Below, piece by piece: positions 17,583-26,505 of a DNA stretch of 64,000 bases. Each line of letters starts with the position of its first letter. The stretch's first letter is position 1. The translations under genes were made by a program, and so were the position numbers. The DNA is from Alcaligenaceae bacterium (GTDB lineage Bacteria; Pseudomonadota; Gammaproteobacteria; Burkholderiales; Burkholderiaceae_B): the NCBI GenBank assembly GCA_013416445.1, contig JACCER010000019.1, positions 1 through 64,000 of the forward strand. Reading direction: 5' to 3'. The notes below the pieces were generated by a model. That model was not told the DNA's origin. It did no database searches and saw only the letters and a program-made list of their open reading frames with translations.

Positions 17583-18932
17583 ATGGAATCAGTCGGTCTG
17601 GAGCCTGCAAAAGACGGCGTTTGGACGGTCAGTCAGCTCAATCGCCAGGTTGGGCAGTTACTCGAAAGTCATTTTTCGCGCATTTGGGTGCGTGGTGAAA
17701 TTTCCAACTTCACGCAGGCTGCGTCGGGGCACTGGTATTTTTCCATCAAAGACGAGGGTGCAACGGTACGGGCTGTGATGTTTCGCGGTCGTGCGCAAGC
17801 AACAGGCTTGGTACCCAAGCCCGGCGAACGTTTTGAATTTCGCGTCAACGTTACCTTATACGAGCCACGCGGCGACTACCAGCTGCAGGTCGAGAGCATG
17901 CGGCGAGCGGGGCGGGGCGATTTGCATGAAGCCTTTTTGCTGCTGAAAGAAAAACTGGCTGCTGAAGGGTTGTTCGATCCCGCCCGCAAGCGCGCCATCA
18001 AGACCATGCCGCTGGCAGTGGGGGTGGTCACTTCCATGGCTGCGGCAGCCTTGCGCGACGTCTTGACCGCTTTGGCGCGGCGCGCACCCCATGTCGCCGT
18101 GATCGTCTATCCTGCGCCGGTACAGGGTCAGGATGCCGCAGGCAAGTTGGTGCAGGCCTTGAACGAAGCCATAGTGCGCAACGAGGTCGATACCCTGTTG
18201 CTGGTGCGTGGGGGTGGCAGCCTGGAGGACTTATGGAGCTTCAACAACGAGTCGCTGGCCCGCGCCATAGCGGCCAGCCCCATTCCTGTCATCAGTGGCG
18301 TGGGCCATGAAACCGACTTTACTATCGCTGATTTCGTTGCCGATCTGCGTGCGCCCACCCCCACGGCGGCGGCCGAGTTGTGCTGTCGCACCCGACAGGC
18401 CTGCCTGGTTCAGCTGGATATGGCATTCGGCGCTTTAAGCGCGCAGCATCGTCGTTTACTCGAACGTGCCGCTTTGCGCCTGGATCGCGCCGTGGCCATG
18501 CTGGTCTCGCCGCAACAGCGCCTGCAACAACAAAATGAACGCTTGCAAGTCTTGAAAAGCCGTTTGTCCCGTGCCGCCGCTGCACCGCACGAACGCTACG
18601 CCGCGCGCCTGGCTTTGCTCAAGGCTAGGTTGGCCCATGCCCAGCCACGTTTGCCTGATCTGCGCACCGAAGTAGGCAGGCAGGCGCAACAGCTTGCCTA
18701 TGCGGCGCAGCGCCAGCTCGAGCGCCGGCGCCAGCGTTTGCTTGCTGCAACTCAAACCTTGCAGGCCTTGAGTCCAAAAAACATCCTGGGGCGTGGCTAC
18801 GCCATAGTTCGCACCGAGCACGGGAAGATTGTAAAAAATGCGTTAGACTTAAGTGTTGGCGAACAGCTTGGTGTTGAGCTTGGTCAAGGCAGCTTGCGTG
18901 TCGGTGTGCTACAAGCGCACGCTTTGCTGTGA
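17583..18932 (+). CDS. xseA: exodeoxyribonuclease VII large subunit
   Basis: A 449-residue subunit of ExoVII, which degrades single-stranded DNA in both directions. The OB-fold N-terminal domain is visible in VSQLNRQVGQLLESHFSRIWVRGEISNF and GHWYFSIKDEGATVRAVMFRG (to about 105). The catalytic domain follows with GVVTSMAAAALRDVL, LVRGGGSLEDLWSFN and VISGVGHETDFTIADFVADLRAPTPTAAAE. The C-terminal third is a long, Arg/Gln/Ala-rich coiled coil, ending in NILGRGYAIVR. Length matches E. coli (456). The small subunit xseB is not in this window. It stands alone behind the DnaA-box cluster. Confidence 0.97.
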   Translation: MESVGLEPAKDGVWTVSQLNRQVGQLLESHFSRIWVRGEISNFTQAASGHWYFSIKDEGATVRAVMFRGRAQATGLVPKPGERFEFRVNVTLYEPRGDYQLQVESMRRAGRGDLHEAFLLLKEKLAAEGLFDPARKRAIKTMPLAVGVVTSMAAAALRDVLTALARRAPHVAVIVYPAPVQGQDAAGKLVQALNEAIVRNEVDTLLLVRGGGSLEDLWSFNNESLARAIAASPIPVISGVGHETDFTIADFVADLRAPTPTAAAELCCRTRQACLVQLDMAFGALSAQHRRLLERAALRLDRAVAMLVSPQQRLQQQNERLQVLKSRLSRAAAAPHERYAARLALLKARLAHAQPRLPDLRTEVGRQAQQLAYAAQRQLERRRQRLLAATQTLQALSPKNILGRGYAIVRTEHGKIVKNALDLSVGEQLGVELGQGSLRVGVLQAHALL

Positions 18933-19011
18933 GCGCCAGGTATATGCATGCCAGGCACGCTACATATGCTGTTTATAGGCATTCCGACTGGTTTTTTTAA
19001 GGAATTTGAAC

Positions 19012-19587
19012 ATGGCTTTTACACTTCCCCCGCTACCTTACGCCCTTGATGCGCTGGCTCCCCATATTTCCAAGGAAACCCTGGAGTTTCACTACGGCAA
19101 GCACCATCAGTCCTATGTCACTAATCTGAACAATCTGGTTGCAGGCACTGAGTTTGAATCGGCCTCCCTGGAAGACGTGGTCAAGAAATCGTCTGGCGGT
19201 GTTTTCAATAACGCTGCGCAAATCTGGAACCACACCTTTTACTGGAACAGCCTGACCCCCAACAGCGGTGAACCCACCGGCGCGCTACTGGCCGGCATCA
19301 ACGCCAAGTGGGGCAGTGTCAGCGCATTCAAAGAGGCTTTCAACAAGTCGGCTGCAGGCAACTTCGGTTCAGGCTGGACATGGTTGGTGAAAAAGGCCGA
19401 TGGTTCGCTCGACATCGTCAACACCAGCAATGCGGCCACTCCGCTTACCACGTCCGATGTGCCGCTACTGACCTGTGACGTCTGGGAGCACGCCTATTAC
19501 ATCGACTACCGCAATGCACGCCCCAAGTACCTCGAGCACTTCTGGAACCTGGTCAACTGGGATTTCGCCGCTGCCAACCTGGGTTAA
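19012..19587 (+). CDS. sodB: superoxide dismutase, Fe type
   Basis: A 191-residue cytoplasmic enzyme converting superoxide to peroxide and oxygen. Metal ligands are seen in [13 protein letters not shown] (first His), NHTFYWNSL (second), and [15 protein letters not shown] (Asp and His). The [12 protein letters not shown] and SGWTWLV segments fit the Fe-type of proteobacteria; a cambialistic enzyme is possible. The start at 19012 is chosen because AAGGAA ends 7 bp before it; a TTG two codons earlier is less likely. It is monocistronic with a terminator about 90 bp downstream. Confidence 0.96.
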   Translation: MAFTLPPLPYALDALAPHISKETLEFHYGKHHQSYVTNLNNLVAGTEFESASLEDVVKKSSGGVFNNAAQIWNHTFYWNSLTPNSGEPTGALLAGINAKWGSVSAFKEAFNKSAAGNFGSGWTWLVKKADGSLDIVNTSNAATPLTTSDVPLLTCDVWEHAYYIDYRNARPKYLEHFWNLVNWDFAAANLG

Positions 19588-19676
19588 TTCGCCTGGCCTT
19601 GCGCCGCATTAACTGCCTCAGGGTGCTTTTTCAGGCTTTTTAACGCCAGAATTCGTGCCTTGGGCGTTTTGAAGAG

Positions 19677-19704
19677 ACACCGTGTTTTTATGCGGTGTTT
19701 TTTT
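19677..19704 (+). terminator. Rho-independent terminator after sodB
   Basis: ACACCG and CGGTGT form a 6-bp stem around a 10-nt loop, followed by seven T. Confidence 0.75.
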
Positions 19705-19712
19705 ATGTCGGC

Positions 19713-19747
19713 TGTCGGATTGCACACCTGGCGGCGCTAATTCGACA
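19713..19747. repeat. degenerate REP-like palindrome
   Basis: GTCGGATTGCAC...GGCGCTAATTCGAC resembles the GTCGGATTA...TAATCCGAC family with several changes. It lies between sodB and the thiolase gene. The rest of 19588-19963 contains only the sodB terminator. Confidence 0.45.
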
Positions 19748-19963
19748 GCCCGTCGCTACACCGGGCAATCACCGTACCAAGAAAGCCATACAATGTGGTC
19801 GCCATGGCAGCCTTGCAAGCGACCATGCCGTGGACAGCTTTTTGTAGATAATTCAGCAATTCGCTGTACATGCGCTAAGATAATCAGCTTTATCGCGGCA
19901 GAGATGTCCAGCGCTGTTGCGGCCGTACGATTTTCAGCACTTTCATTTTCTTGATTTCCGGGT

Positions 19964-21175
19964 ATGACCATGACAACTCAAGCTTTTATTTGCGATGCTG
20001 TTCGCACACCATTTGGCCGTTATGGCGGCTCTCTTGCTTCGGTCCGCGCCGACGACCTGGCCGCAGCGCCCCTTAAAGCACTCATGCAACGCAATCCCGA
20101 TGTGGATTGGGCCAGGCTGGACGACGCCTTGTTTGGCTGCGCCAACCAGGCCGGCGAAGACAATCGCAACGTAGCCCACATGGCTACCTTGCTGGCAGGC
20201 TTGCCCATCGAAGTGGCAGGCGCCACAATTAACCGCTTGTGCGGTTCTGGCCTGGATGCAATAGGTTCGGCTGCGCGCGCCATTCGCTCGGGCGATGCCC
20301 AGTTCGTTTTGGCTGGTGGTGTTGAAAGCATGAGCCGGGCTCCGTTTGTCATGGGCAAGGCCGACAGCGCGTTTTCGCGTAACGCTGCCATTTTCGACAC
20401 CACCATCGGCTGGCGTTTTGTCAACAAGCTGATGAAGTCGCAATATGGCGTTGATTCCATGCCTGAAACGGCGGAAAACGTGGCTGATCAGTTTAAGGTG
20501 TCGCGTGCCGACCAGGACTTGTTTGCCTTGGCCAGCCAGACTAAAACAGCAGCAGCACAGGCGGCTGGTGTTTTCCAGTCTGAAATCATTCCAGTGCACA
20601 TCCCGCAGCGCAAGGGCGACCCGATTGTGGTTGATACCGACGAGCATCCACGTCAGACCACACTTGAGGCCCTGGCTCGTCTCAAGCCTATTGTGCGTCC
20701 CGACGGCACCATCACAGCGGGCAATGCGTCCGGGGTCAACGACGGCGCTTGCGGCTTGCTGGTGGCGTCTGAGTCCATGGCGCGCGCGCAGGGCCTGACG
20801 CCGCGCGCACGCGTGGTCGCCATGGCGACTGCCGGTGTCGAACCGCGCATCATGGGCATAGGGCCAGCGCCGGCAACTCAGAAGGTACTGGCTTTGGCTG
20901 GGCTTACACTGGATCAAATTGATGTGATCGAGCTGAATGAAGCCTTTGCCGCTCAAGGGTTGGCAGTTATGCGTATGCTGGGTCTACAAGACAACGACCC
21001 CCGCGTCAATCCCAATGGCGGCGCAATCGCCCTGGGTCACCCCCTGGGTGCCAGCGGCGCGCGTTTGGCGATTACCGCTGTCAACCAGTTGCACCGCACC
21101 GGTGGCCGTTACGCACTTTGCACCATGTGCATAGGGGTGGGGCAGGGTATTGCCGTTATCCTGGAACGCGTGTAA
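19964..21175 (+). CDS. pcaF: 3-oxoadipyl-CoA/acetyl-CoA thiolase (PcaF-like)
   Basis: A 403-residue thiolase that cleaves 3-oxoadipyl-CoA to succinyl-CoA and acetyl-CoA, or a related beta-ketoacyl-CoA. Active-site Cys is in RLCGSGLDAIG (about residue 90), with GGVESMSRAPFVM, the NEAFAAQGLAV motif, GHPLGASGAR (His) and C-terminal CTMCIGVGQG (Cys). DTTIGWRF and the overall sequence resemble PcaF/PaaJ more than housekeeping AtoB, but no other aromatic-degradation genes are adjacent, so the substrate is inferred. It has its own terminator. Confidence 0.88.
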   Translation: MTMTTQAFICDAVRTPFGRYGGSLASVRADDLAAAPLKALMQRNPDVDWARLDDALFGCANQAGEDNRNVAHMATLLAGLPIEVAGATINRLCGSGLDAIGSAARAIRSGDAQFVLAGGVESMSRAPFVMGKADSAFSRNAAIFDTTIGWRFVNKLMKSQYGVDSMPETAENVADQFKVSRADQDLFALASQTKTAAAQAAGVFQSEIIPVHIPQRKGDPIVVDTDEHPRQTTLEALARLKPIVRPDGTITAGNASGVNDGACGLLVASESMARAQGLTPRARVVAMATAGVEPRIMGIGPAPATQKVLALAGLTLDQIDVIELNEAFAAQGLAVMRMLGLQDNDPRVNPNGGAIALGHPLGASGARLAITAVNQLHRTGGRYALCTMCIGVGQGIAVILERV

Positions 21176-21193
21176 CAGCATCGGATGAGGTTT

Positions 21194-21272
21194 GTAGGTT
21201 GGATTAGGCGCGCCCAGCGCCGTAATCCGGCAAACAATGCTGCAACCATACACGCAGCGCGATCTGACAAAC
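21194..21272 (+). repeat. composite REP-like element
   Basis: GTAGGTTGGATTAGGCGC...GCGCCGTAATCCGGCAAAC (21194-21234) is the palindrome. A second right half-site, GCGCGATCTGACAAAC, ends 38 bp further on at 21272. It lies 18 bp after the thiolase stop codon, ahead of its terminator. Confidence 0.8.
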
Positions 21273-21294
21273 AGGCTGTCAGTGCGTAAAGCAA

Positions 21295-21325
21295 CCTCGT
21301 AGCATGGTGCTGCGGGGTTTTTTTT
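21295..21325 (+). terminator. Rho-independent terminator after the thiolase gene
   Basis: CCTCGTAGCA and TGCTGCGGGG pair over 10 bp (with G-U pairs) around TGG, then eight T. Between here and the DUF192 stop at 21445 nothing else is seen. Confidence 0.78.
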
Positions 21326-21444
21326 ATGGTGCTTGATGAGATCGTCAGGTTCTGGTGACCTTACCCACACCGAACAACTACGCAACAGCAAGCTGGGCGG
21401 CCTGACTGCTTGATTATGATCTGCAGTTCAATGCCTGCATCGCA

Positions 21445-21921
21445 TTAGGGTTTTGGCAAGTGTTCGATTTTTGCGCCGGGTTTTATCTGATTTTGCCGGA
21501 ACCAGCCTTGTTGCATTTCCAGGGCATAAATGACAGGCCCTGCCGGGCAGTGCGAATCCAGGCTTTGGGGTTGCATGTCGGCAATATTGACGATAATCCC
21601 TTGCTCGTCGATAAAGGCAATTGATAGCGGCAGAGGTGTGTTTTTCATCCAGAAGCAGGGCATGCCGACTTCATCAAACACAAACAGCATGCCGTGGTTG
21701 GCAGGCAGGGATGCCCTGTGCATCAAGCCCAAAGATCGGCTTTCTTCAGTACGGGCGATTTCGGCGCTGACTGTGTGCGTATCAACCAACAGTTGGGCGG
21801 TAGGCAACAACATGCCTTGCGCCTGTGCACACCAGGGCGCAAGCAAAAATAGCACTGCCGCAAGCAGGCTGCGAAAAAAAACAGGGCTGCTAAGCCCCGT
21901 AAGCGGATAAAATTTATACAT
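21445..21921 (-). CDS. exported DUF192 protein
   Basis: A 158-residue protein with a signal peptide (hydrophobic run 14-34, cleavage after AQA) and a single DUF192 domain. The family core is clear: ARTEESRSLGLMHRASLPANHGMLFVFDE, then MPCFWMKNTPLPLSIAFIDEQGIIVNI, and ALEMQQGWF near the end. It is probably periplasmic. DUF192 proteins are small beta-barrels of unknown role in bacteria. The gene follows the cold-shock gene on the same strand with 35 bp between. Confidence 0.9.
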   Translation of the reverse strand: MYKFYPLTGLSSPVFFRSLLAAVLFLLAPWCAQAQGMLLPTAQLLVDTHTVSAEIARTEESRSLGLMHRASLPANHGMLFVFDEVGMPCFWMKNTPLPLSIAFIDEQGIIVNIADMQPQSLDSHCPAGPVIYALEMQQGWFRQNQIKPGAKIEHLPKP

Positions 21922-21956
21922 TATTATTGATAGGCAAACCTAGTTGTTGCGTGTGA

Positions 21957-22199
21957 TCAGGCAGCCGTAATATTGAGTGCTTGTTTACCTTTTGGGCCCT
22001 GAGCAATTTCAAACGCGACTTTCTGGCCCTCTTTGAGGGTTTTGAAGCCGTTCATTTGGATGGATGAGAAATGCGCAAAAAGGTCTTCGCCCCCGTTGTC
22101 CGGGGTAATAAAGCCGAAACCCTTGGCATCGTTGAACCATTTGACGGTTCCTGTCAGCTTTTCGGTGTCCCCTGTGGAGGTTGCGGTTGTATCAGACAT
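21957..22199 (-). CDS. CspA-family cold-shock protein
   Basis: An 80-residue single-strand nucleic-acid-binding protein. After a 13-residue Thr/Ser-rich lead, the cold-shock domain shows [32 protein letters not shown] with both RNP motifs (KGFGFI and DLFAHF). Members act as RNA chaperones. It is divergent from clpS, with 141 bp of shared upstream sequence. Which paralogue (CspA, CspD or CspE) it corresponds to cannot be told; its place beside clpS-clpA is that of cspD in E. coli. Confidence 0.93.
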   Translation of the reverse strand: MSDTTATSTGDTEKLTGTVKWFNDAKGFGFITPDNGGEDLFAHFSSIQMNGFKTLKEGQKVAFEIAQGPKGKQALNITAA

Positions 22200-22340
22200 A
22201 CGGACTGCCTCTCGACTATAGTGTAAGGTTGAAACTCGACTACAAAGTTTATCTTTAGCCTACGAATTCTGCCATGCCAATAAATATCCCAGCAGTCAGA
22301 ATACTATGATAATGCGCAATTTATCCCAACCTAGTCAACT

Positions 22341-22685
22341 ATGGAAACCACTAGTATCGTCATGGTCACACAAATTGAAAATCAGCGAGACACAGTTCTT
22401 GATCGCAGAGCCGCCAAACTGGCGCCTCCGCCCATGTATCAGGTGGTGCTGCTGAACGACGATTACACGCCCATGGATTTCGTTGTCGGTGTGTTGCAGC
22501 GAATTTTTGGCAAAAACGAAGACGAAGCAGCGCGCATCATGCTCAAGGTGCATCATGAAGGGCGCGGGGTCTGTGGTGTATATCCGCGCGATATCGCAGC
22601 CACTCGGGTCGAGATGGTGCGTCAGTTGGCGCATGCGCGCCAGCACCCGCTGCAGTGCGTAATGGAACCCGCGCCAGATAGCTGA
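22341..22685 (+). CDS. clpS: ClpS adaptor of the ClpAP protease
   Basis: A 114-residue adaptor that delivers N-degron proteins to ClpA. The core [28 protein letters not shown] contains the conserved NDD(Y/F)TPM(D/E)FV substrate-pocket motif. [19 protein letters not shown] completes the fold. The first 30 residues are the flexible extension that enters the ClpA pore. The start at 22341 has no strong Shine-Dalgarno; an in-frame ATG at 22362 is the alternative. clpA follows after 200 bp. Confidence 0.96.
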   Translation: METTSIVMVTQIENQRDTVLDRRAAKLAPPPMYQVVLLNDDYTPMDFVVGVLQRIFGKNEDEAARIMLKVHHEGRGVCGVYPRDIAATRVEMVRQLAHARQHPLQCVMEPAPDS

Positions 22686-22885
22686 ACTTGGCCTTTGTTG
22701 CCCATACCTGGCAAAGCACTTGCACGAGACGCAAAAAGTACGGGTATAGTAAGGTTATCGGTAATTGGAAGTTAGCCGATAAAACTAAGATGACTCTTTT
22801 ATTAATGTTGATACGCAAGGTCGATTTAGTCATAGAATAGGATTTATCGAATTGTTTGTCCGCTCCGATATGTAATGGAGGAAGC

Positions 22886-25207
22886 GTGATTTCCGAAGAA
22901 CTTGAAGTCAGCCTGCACATGGCCTTTGTCGAGGCCCGCACAGCGCGACATGAATTTATTACAGTAGAGCATCTGCTGCTGTCTTTGCTTGATAACGCCG
23001 CCGCGGTCGATGTGCTGCGCGCCTGTTCCGCCAATACTGATATCTTGCGTCAAGAACTGCGCAAGTTCATCAACGAGAACACGCCCGTATTTCCCGGCGA
23101 AGACGAAGTTGATACCCAGCCCACGCTGGGCTTCCAGCGTGTTATCCAACGTGCCATCATGCACGTCTCGTCAGGAAACTCAAATAAAAATACGGTTACT
23201 GGCGCCAATGTGCTGGTGGCCATGTATGGCGAAAAAGATTCCCACGCGGTGTATTTTCTGCAGCAGCAGGGGGTTACGCGTCTGGATGTAGTCAATTACT
23301 TGTCGCATGGCATTACCAAGGCCACCGAAGAAACCCCTGCCGAACCACCCAAAGCGCAGGCTATCGAAGCCGAGCCCAAATCCGACCAGCAAAAATCGCC
23401 ACTGGAACTCTACGCCACGCACCTCAACGCCGAGGCCCGCCAAGGCCGCATCGATCCTTTAATAGGGCGCGAACACGAAGTCGAGCGCGTCATTCAGGTG
23501 CTGTGCCGTCGCCGCAAAAATAATCCCTTGTTGGTGGGCGAGGCGGGCGTGGGTAAAACAGCCATTGCCGAAGGCCTGGCATGGCGCATTACCAAGGGCG
23601 AGGTACCCGACATCCTGGCCAATGCCGAGGTCTATGCACTGGATATGGGTGCGTTGCTGGCTGGCACCAAGTATCGTGGCGACTTCGAACAACGGCTCAA
23701 AGGCGTGCTCAAGTCCCTGAAAGACAATGTCAACGCTATTTTATTCATCGACGAAATCCATACGCTGATAGGTGCGGGGTCGGCGTCGGGCGGCACGCTC
23801 GATGCGTCCAACCTGCTCAAGCCTGCCCTGTCGTCAGGACAGCTCAAGTGCATGGGCGCTACCACCTACAACGAATACCGCGGCATCTTCGAAAAAGACC
23901 ACGCCTTATCGCGCCGCTTCCAGAAAATCGATGTGGCCGAACCCACTGTCGAGCAAACCATACAGATACTGCGCGGCTTGAAAGGCCACTTTGAAGCTCA
24001 TCATGGTGTGCGCTATTCGGCTGCCGCCATTACGGCTGCTGCTGAACTCGCGGCGCGCCACATCAATGATCGCTTTCTGCCCGATAAAGCCATCGACGTC
24101 ATCGACGAAGCGGGTGCAGCGCAGCGTCTGTTGCCGCGCTCTCGCCAGAAAAAGGTCATAGGCAAAGCAGAAGTCCAGGCTACAGTGGCCAAGATTGCGC
24201 GCATTCCGCCGCAAAGCGTCTCCAATGATGACCGCAACAAACTGGCCACCCTCGAGCGCGACCTCAAAACCGTGGTGTTTGGTCAAGATCTCGCCATCGA
24301 AGCCTTGGCCGCAGCCATAAAAATGGCGCGCTCCGGCTTGGGCCGTCCCGATAAGCCCATAGGCTCCTTTCTGTTTTCAGGGCCTACCGGCGTGGGCAAA
24401 ACCGAGGTTGCGCGTCAACTGGCCTTTGTGCTGGGCATTGAATTACTGCGCTTTGACATGTCCGAATACATGGAACGCCATACGGTATCGCGTCTTATTG
24501 GCGCGCCTCCGGGCTATGTCGGGTTTGATCAAGGGGGCTTGCTCACCGAAGCCATCAGTAAGCAGCCGCATTGCGTACTGTTGCTCGACGAAATCGAAAA
24601 AGCGCATCCTGATGTCTACAATATCCTGCTGCAGGTCATGGATCACGGTACGCTTACCGATAACAACGGCCGCAAGTCGGATTTCCGCAATGTCATCCTG
24701 GTCATGACCACCAATGCGGGCGCCGATGCCCTGAACCGCAGCTCCATAGGCTTCGCCCAGCCTGCTCGCACGGGCGATGAAATGGCCGACATCAAACGCC
24801 TGTTCACGCCTGAATTCCGTAACCGCCTCGATGCCATCATTGGCTTCACGCCCTTGTCGCGCGACATCATCATGCGCGTGGTCGACAAATTCCTGATGCA
24901 GCTCGAAGACCAATTACACGAAAAACGGGTCGATGCCGTGTTTTCGCAAGAACTGCGCGAACACCTTGCCAAAGAGGGCTTCGATCCTGCCATGGGCGCG
25001 CGGCCTATGCAGCGGCTTATCCAAGACACCATACGCCGGGCCTTGGCCGACGAGCTCTTGTTCGGACGCCTGGCCGATGGCGGGCATGTCGAAGTACGCC
25101 TCGACCAAGACGGCAAAGTCGAACTCGTCATTACCGATAAACCCGACAAACCGTCCAAGTCCAATCACGCATCGCCCTCGCATCCGGAACCCGAGCTGGT
25201 CGATTAA
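22886..25207 (+). CDS. clpA: ATP-dependent Clp protease ATP-binding subunit ClpA
   Basis: A 773-residue AAA+ unfoldase of ClpAP. It has the Clp N-domain ([34 protein letters not shown]), a first ATPase module (Walker [11 protein letters not shown], Walker B ILFIDEIH) and a second one ([20 protein letters not shown]), ending with a D2 small domain. I use the GTG at 22886 behind GGAGG, because the family begins with MIS(Q/E)ELE; the longer reading from 22856 adds ten unrelated residues. An inverted repeat TTATCGG...CCGATAA sits at 22755-22782 in the clpS-clpA gap. The stop codon overlaps the pqiA start (TAATG). Confidence 0.97.
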   Translation: MISEELEVSLHMAFVEARTARHEFITVEHLLLSLLDNAAAVDVLRACSANTDILRQELRKFINENTPVFPGEDEVDTQPTLGFQRVIQRAIMHVSSGNSNKNTVTGANVLVAMYGEKDSHAVYFLQQQGVTRLDVVNYLSHGITKATEETPAEPPKAQAIEAEPKSDQQKSPLELYATHLNAEARQGRIDPLIGREHEVERVIQVLCRRRKNNPLLVGEAGVGKTAIAEGLAWRITKGEVPDILANAEVYALDMGALLAGTKYRGDFEQRLKGVLKSLKDNVNAILFIDEIHTLIGAGSASGGTLDASNLLKPALSSGQLKCMGATTYNEYRGIFEKDHALSRRFQKIDVAEPTVEQTIQILRGLKGHFEAHHGVRYSAAAITAAAELAARHINDRFLPDKAIDVIDEAGAAQRLLPRSRQKKVIGKAEVQATVAKIARIPPQSVSNDDRNKLATLERDLKTVVFGQDLAIEALAAAIKMARSGLGRPDKPIGSFLFSGPTGVGKTEVARQLAFVLGIELLRFDMSEYMERHTVSRLIGAPPGYVGFDQGGLLTEAISKQPHCVLLLDEIEKAHPDVYNILLQVMDHGTLTDNNGRKSDFRNVILVMTTNAGADALNRSSIGFAQPARTGDEMADIKRLFTPEFRNRLDAIIGFTPLSRDIIMRVVDKFLMQLEDQLHEKRVDAVFSQELREHLAKEGFDPAMGARPMQRLIQDTIRRALADELLFGRLADGGHVEVRLDQDGKVELVITDKPDKPSKSNHASPSHPEPELVD

Positions 25208-26496
25208 TGCTGGAGGGGCCGGTTGTAGCCTGTCAGCATTGCGCAACGTTGCACGAGCGTACGCCCATAGAACCGGGCGCGCTCGCTCTCTGTACATGTT
25301 GCGACTACGTGCTGTACCGTCGCAGCGGTGTCTCTTTGAATGGCTGGATAGCGCTTGTTGTAGCAGCGTTGCTGGTTTTCGCCATCGCCAATTATTTTCC
25401 AGTGGCTACGCTAAGTCTGCAAGGGCTTACTACCAGCGCCAGCTTGCCTGAGGCGCTATGGCTAACCTGGCAGCAAGGGCGTCCAGTGCTGGCCATCATG
25501 ACCGGCATGTTTGGGTTTTGGTTGCCGCTCACACAATTGCTGTTTGTACTGTGGGCATTGCTTTGCATTAAATCGGGGCGCCTGCCTGGTGATTTTCACT
25601 ATGGCATGCGTTTTTTGCATGCTCTCGCGCCCTGGAGCATGGTTCCCGTGCTGATGCTGGGCATACTGGTTGCGATAGTGAAGTTTTCCAGTATCGCCAA
25701 CCTGTTTGTGGGGCCTGGCCTGTGGGCTTATGCCGTACTGACTGTAATGCTGACCAGCCTCAGCCGAGTGACGGCCCACCGCTTATGGCGCTATGCCGAA
25801 GATGCCGGGCTGGTGGCAGTGTCGAATCCCGATCCAGAAGCTGCGCCGGTTGCTGCTTGTGGGGCTTGCGGCTATGTGCAGAATATGCCCAAGGCTATGG
25901 ACTCTTGCATTTGCGAGCGGTGCCGGGCGCGGATCAACCGGCGCAAGCCAGATCCGACTGCCCGGGTGTGGGCGTTGGTGATAGCAGCCAGTATTGTTTA
26001 TATACCCGCGAACGTGCTGCCCGTCATGCAAGTGCGCACTACGGCAGGCAGCAGCGCACATACCATTTTGGGCGGTGTGCTCGAACTGTGGCAGATGGGG
26101 TCCTGGGATCTGGCGCTGATTGTCTTTGTGGCCAGCGTGGTGGTGCCCATGACCAAGCTTCTTGCACTTGCCGTGCTTATGCTGGGTCGACAATGGCGTG
26201 GTCCAGTGGTGCAGCGGCAGCGCACCCGTCTGTATGAGCTGATCGAGTTTATCGGGCAATGGTCGATGCTCGATGTATTCGTGGTGATATTGTTAAGTGC
26301 CATGGCCAATTTTCCTGGAATATCGCAGATTGTGGCTGGACCAGGCGCTGTCAGTTTTGGGTTGGTAGTGATACTGACCATGCTTGCCGCCATGAGCTAC
26401 GACCCGCGCTACGGGTGGGACGCGCAGGCGGCTACGTTACAATCGCGTGCCGATTCCATCCAGGGGCAGGCAGTGCCCGAATCAACGCTGCCCTAA
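25207..26496 (+). CDS. pqiA: PqiA-family inner-membrane protein
   Basis: A 429-residue integral membrane protein made of two repeated PqiA halves, each with a zinc-ribbon-like cysteine cluster (CQHC...CTCC at about 10-32; CGACGY...CICERC at about 215-236) followed by four membrane segments. In E. coli, PqiA works with the MCE tube PqiB and lipoprotein PqiC in envelope lipid transport and stress. The same order follows here. It shares one base with the clpA stop codon, so the pqi genes may be read from the clpA transcript. Confidence 0.94.
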   Translation: MLEGPVVACQHCATLHERTPIEPGALALCTCCDYVLYRRSGVSLNGWIALVVAALLVFAIANYFPVATLSLQGLTTSASLPEALWLTWQQGRPVLAIMTGMFGFWLPLTQLLFVLWALLCIKSGRLPGDFHYGMRFLHALAPWSMVPVLMLGILVAIVKFSSIANLFVGPGLWAYAVLTVMLTSLSRVTAHRLWRYAEDAGLVAVSNPDPEAAPVAACGACGYVQNMPKAMDSCICERCRARINRRKPDPTARVWALVIAASIVYIPANVLPVMQVRTTAGSSAHTILGGVLELWQMGSWDLALIVFVASVVVPMTKLLALAVLMLGRQWRGPVVQRQRTRLYELIEFIGQWSMLDVFVVILLSAMANFPGISQIVAGPGAVSFGLVVILTMLAAMSYDPRYGWDAQAATLQSRADSIQGQAVPESTLP

Positions 26497-26505
26497 GAGA
26501 ACCGT

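Noticed and set aside
19943-20956. 337-residue frame antisense to the thiolase gene
   Set aside because: The plus-strand frame is a full thiolase with all active-site motifs; the antisense frame arises from codon-position bias in GC-rich DNA and shows no family features.
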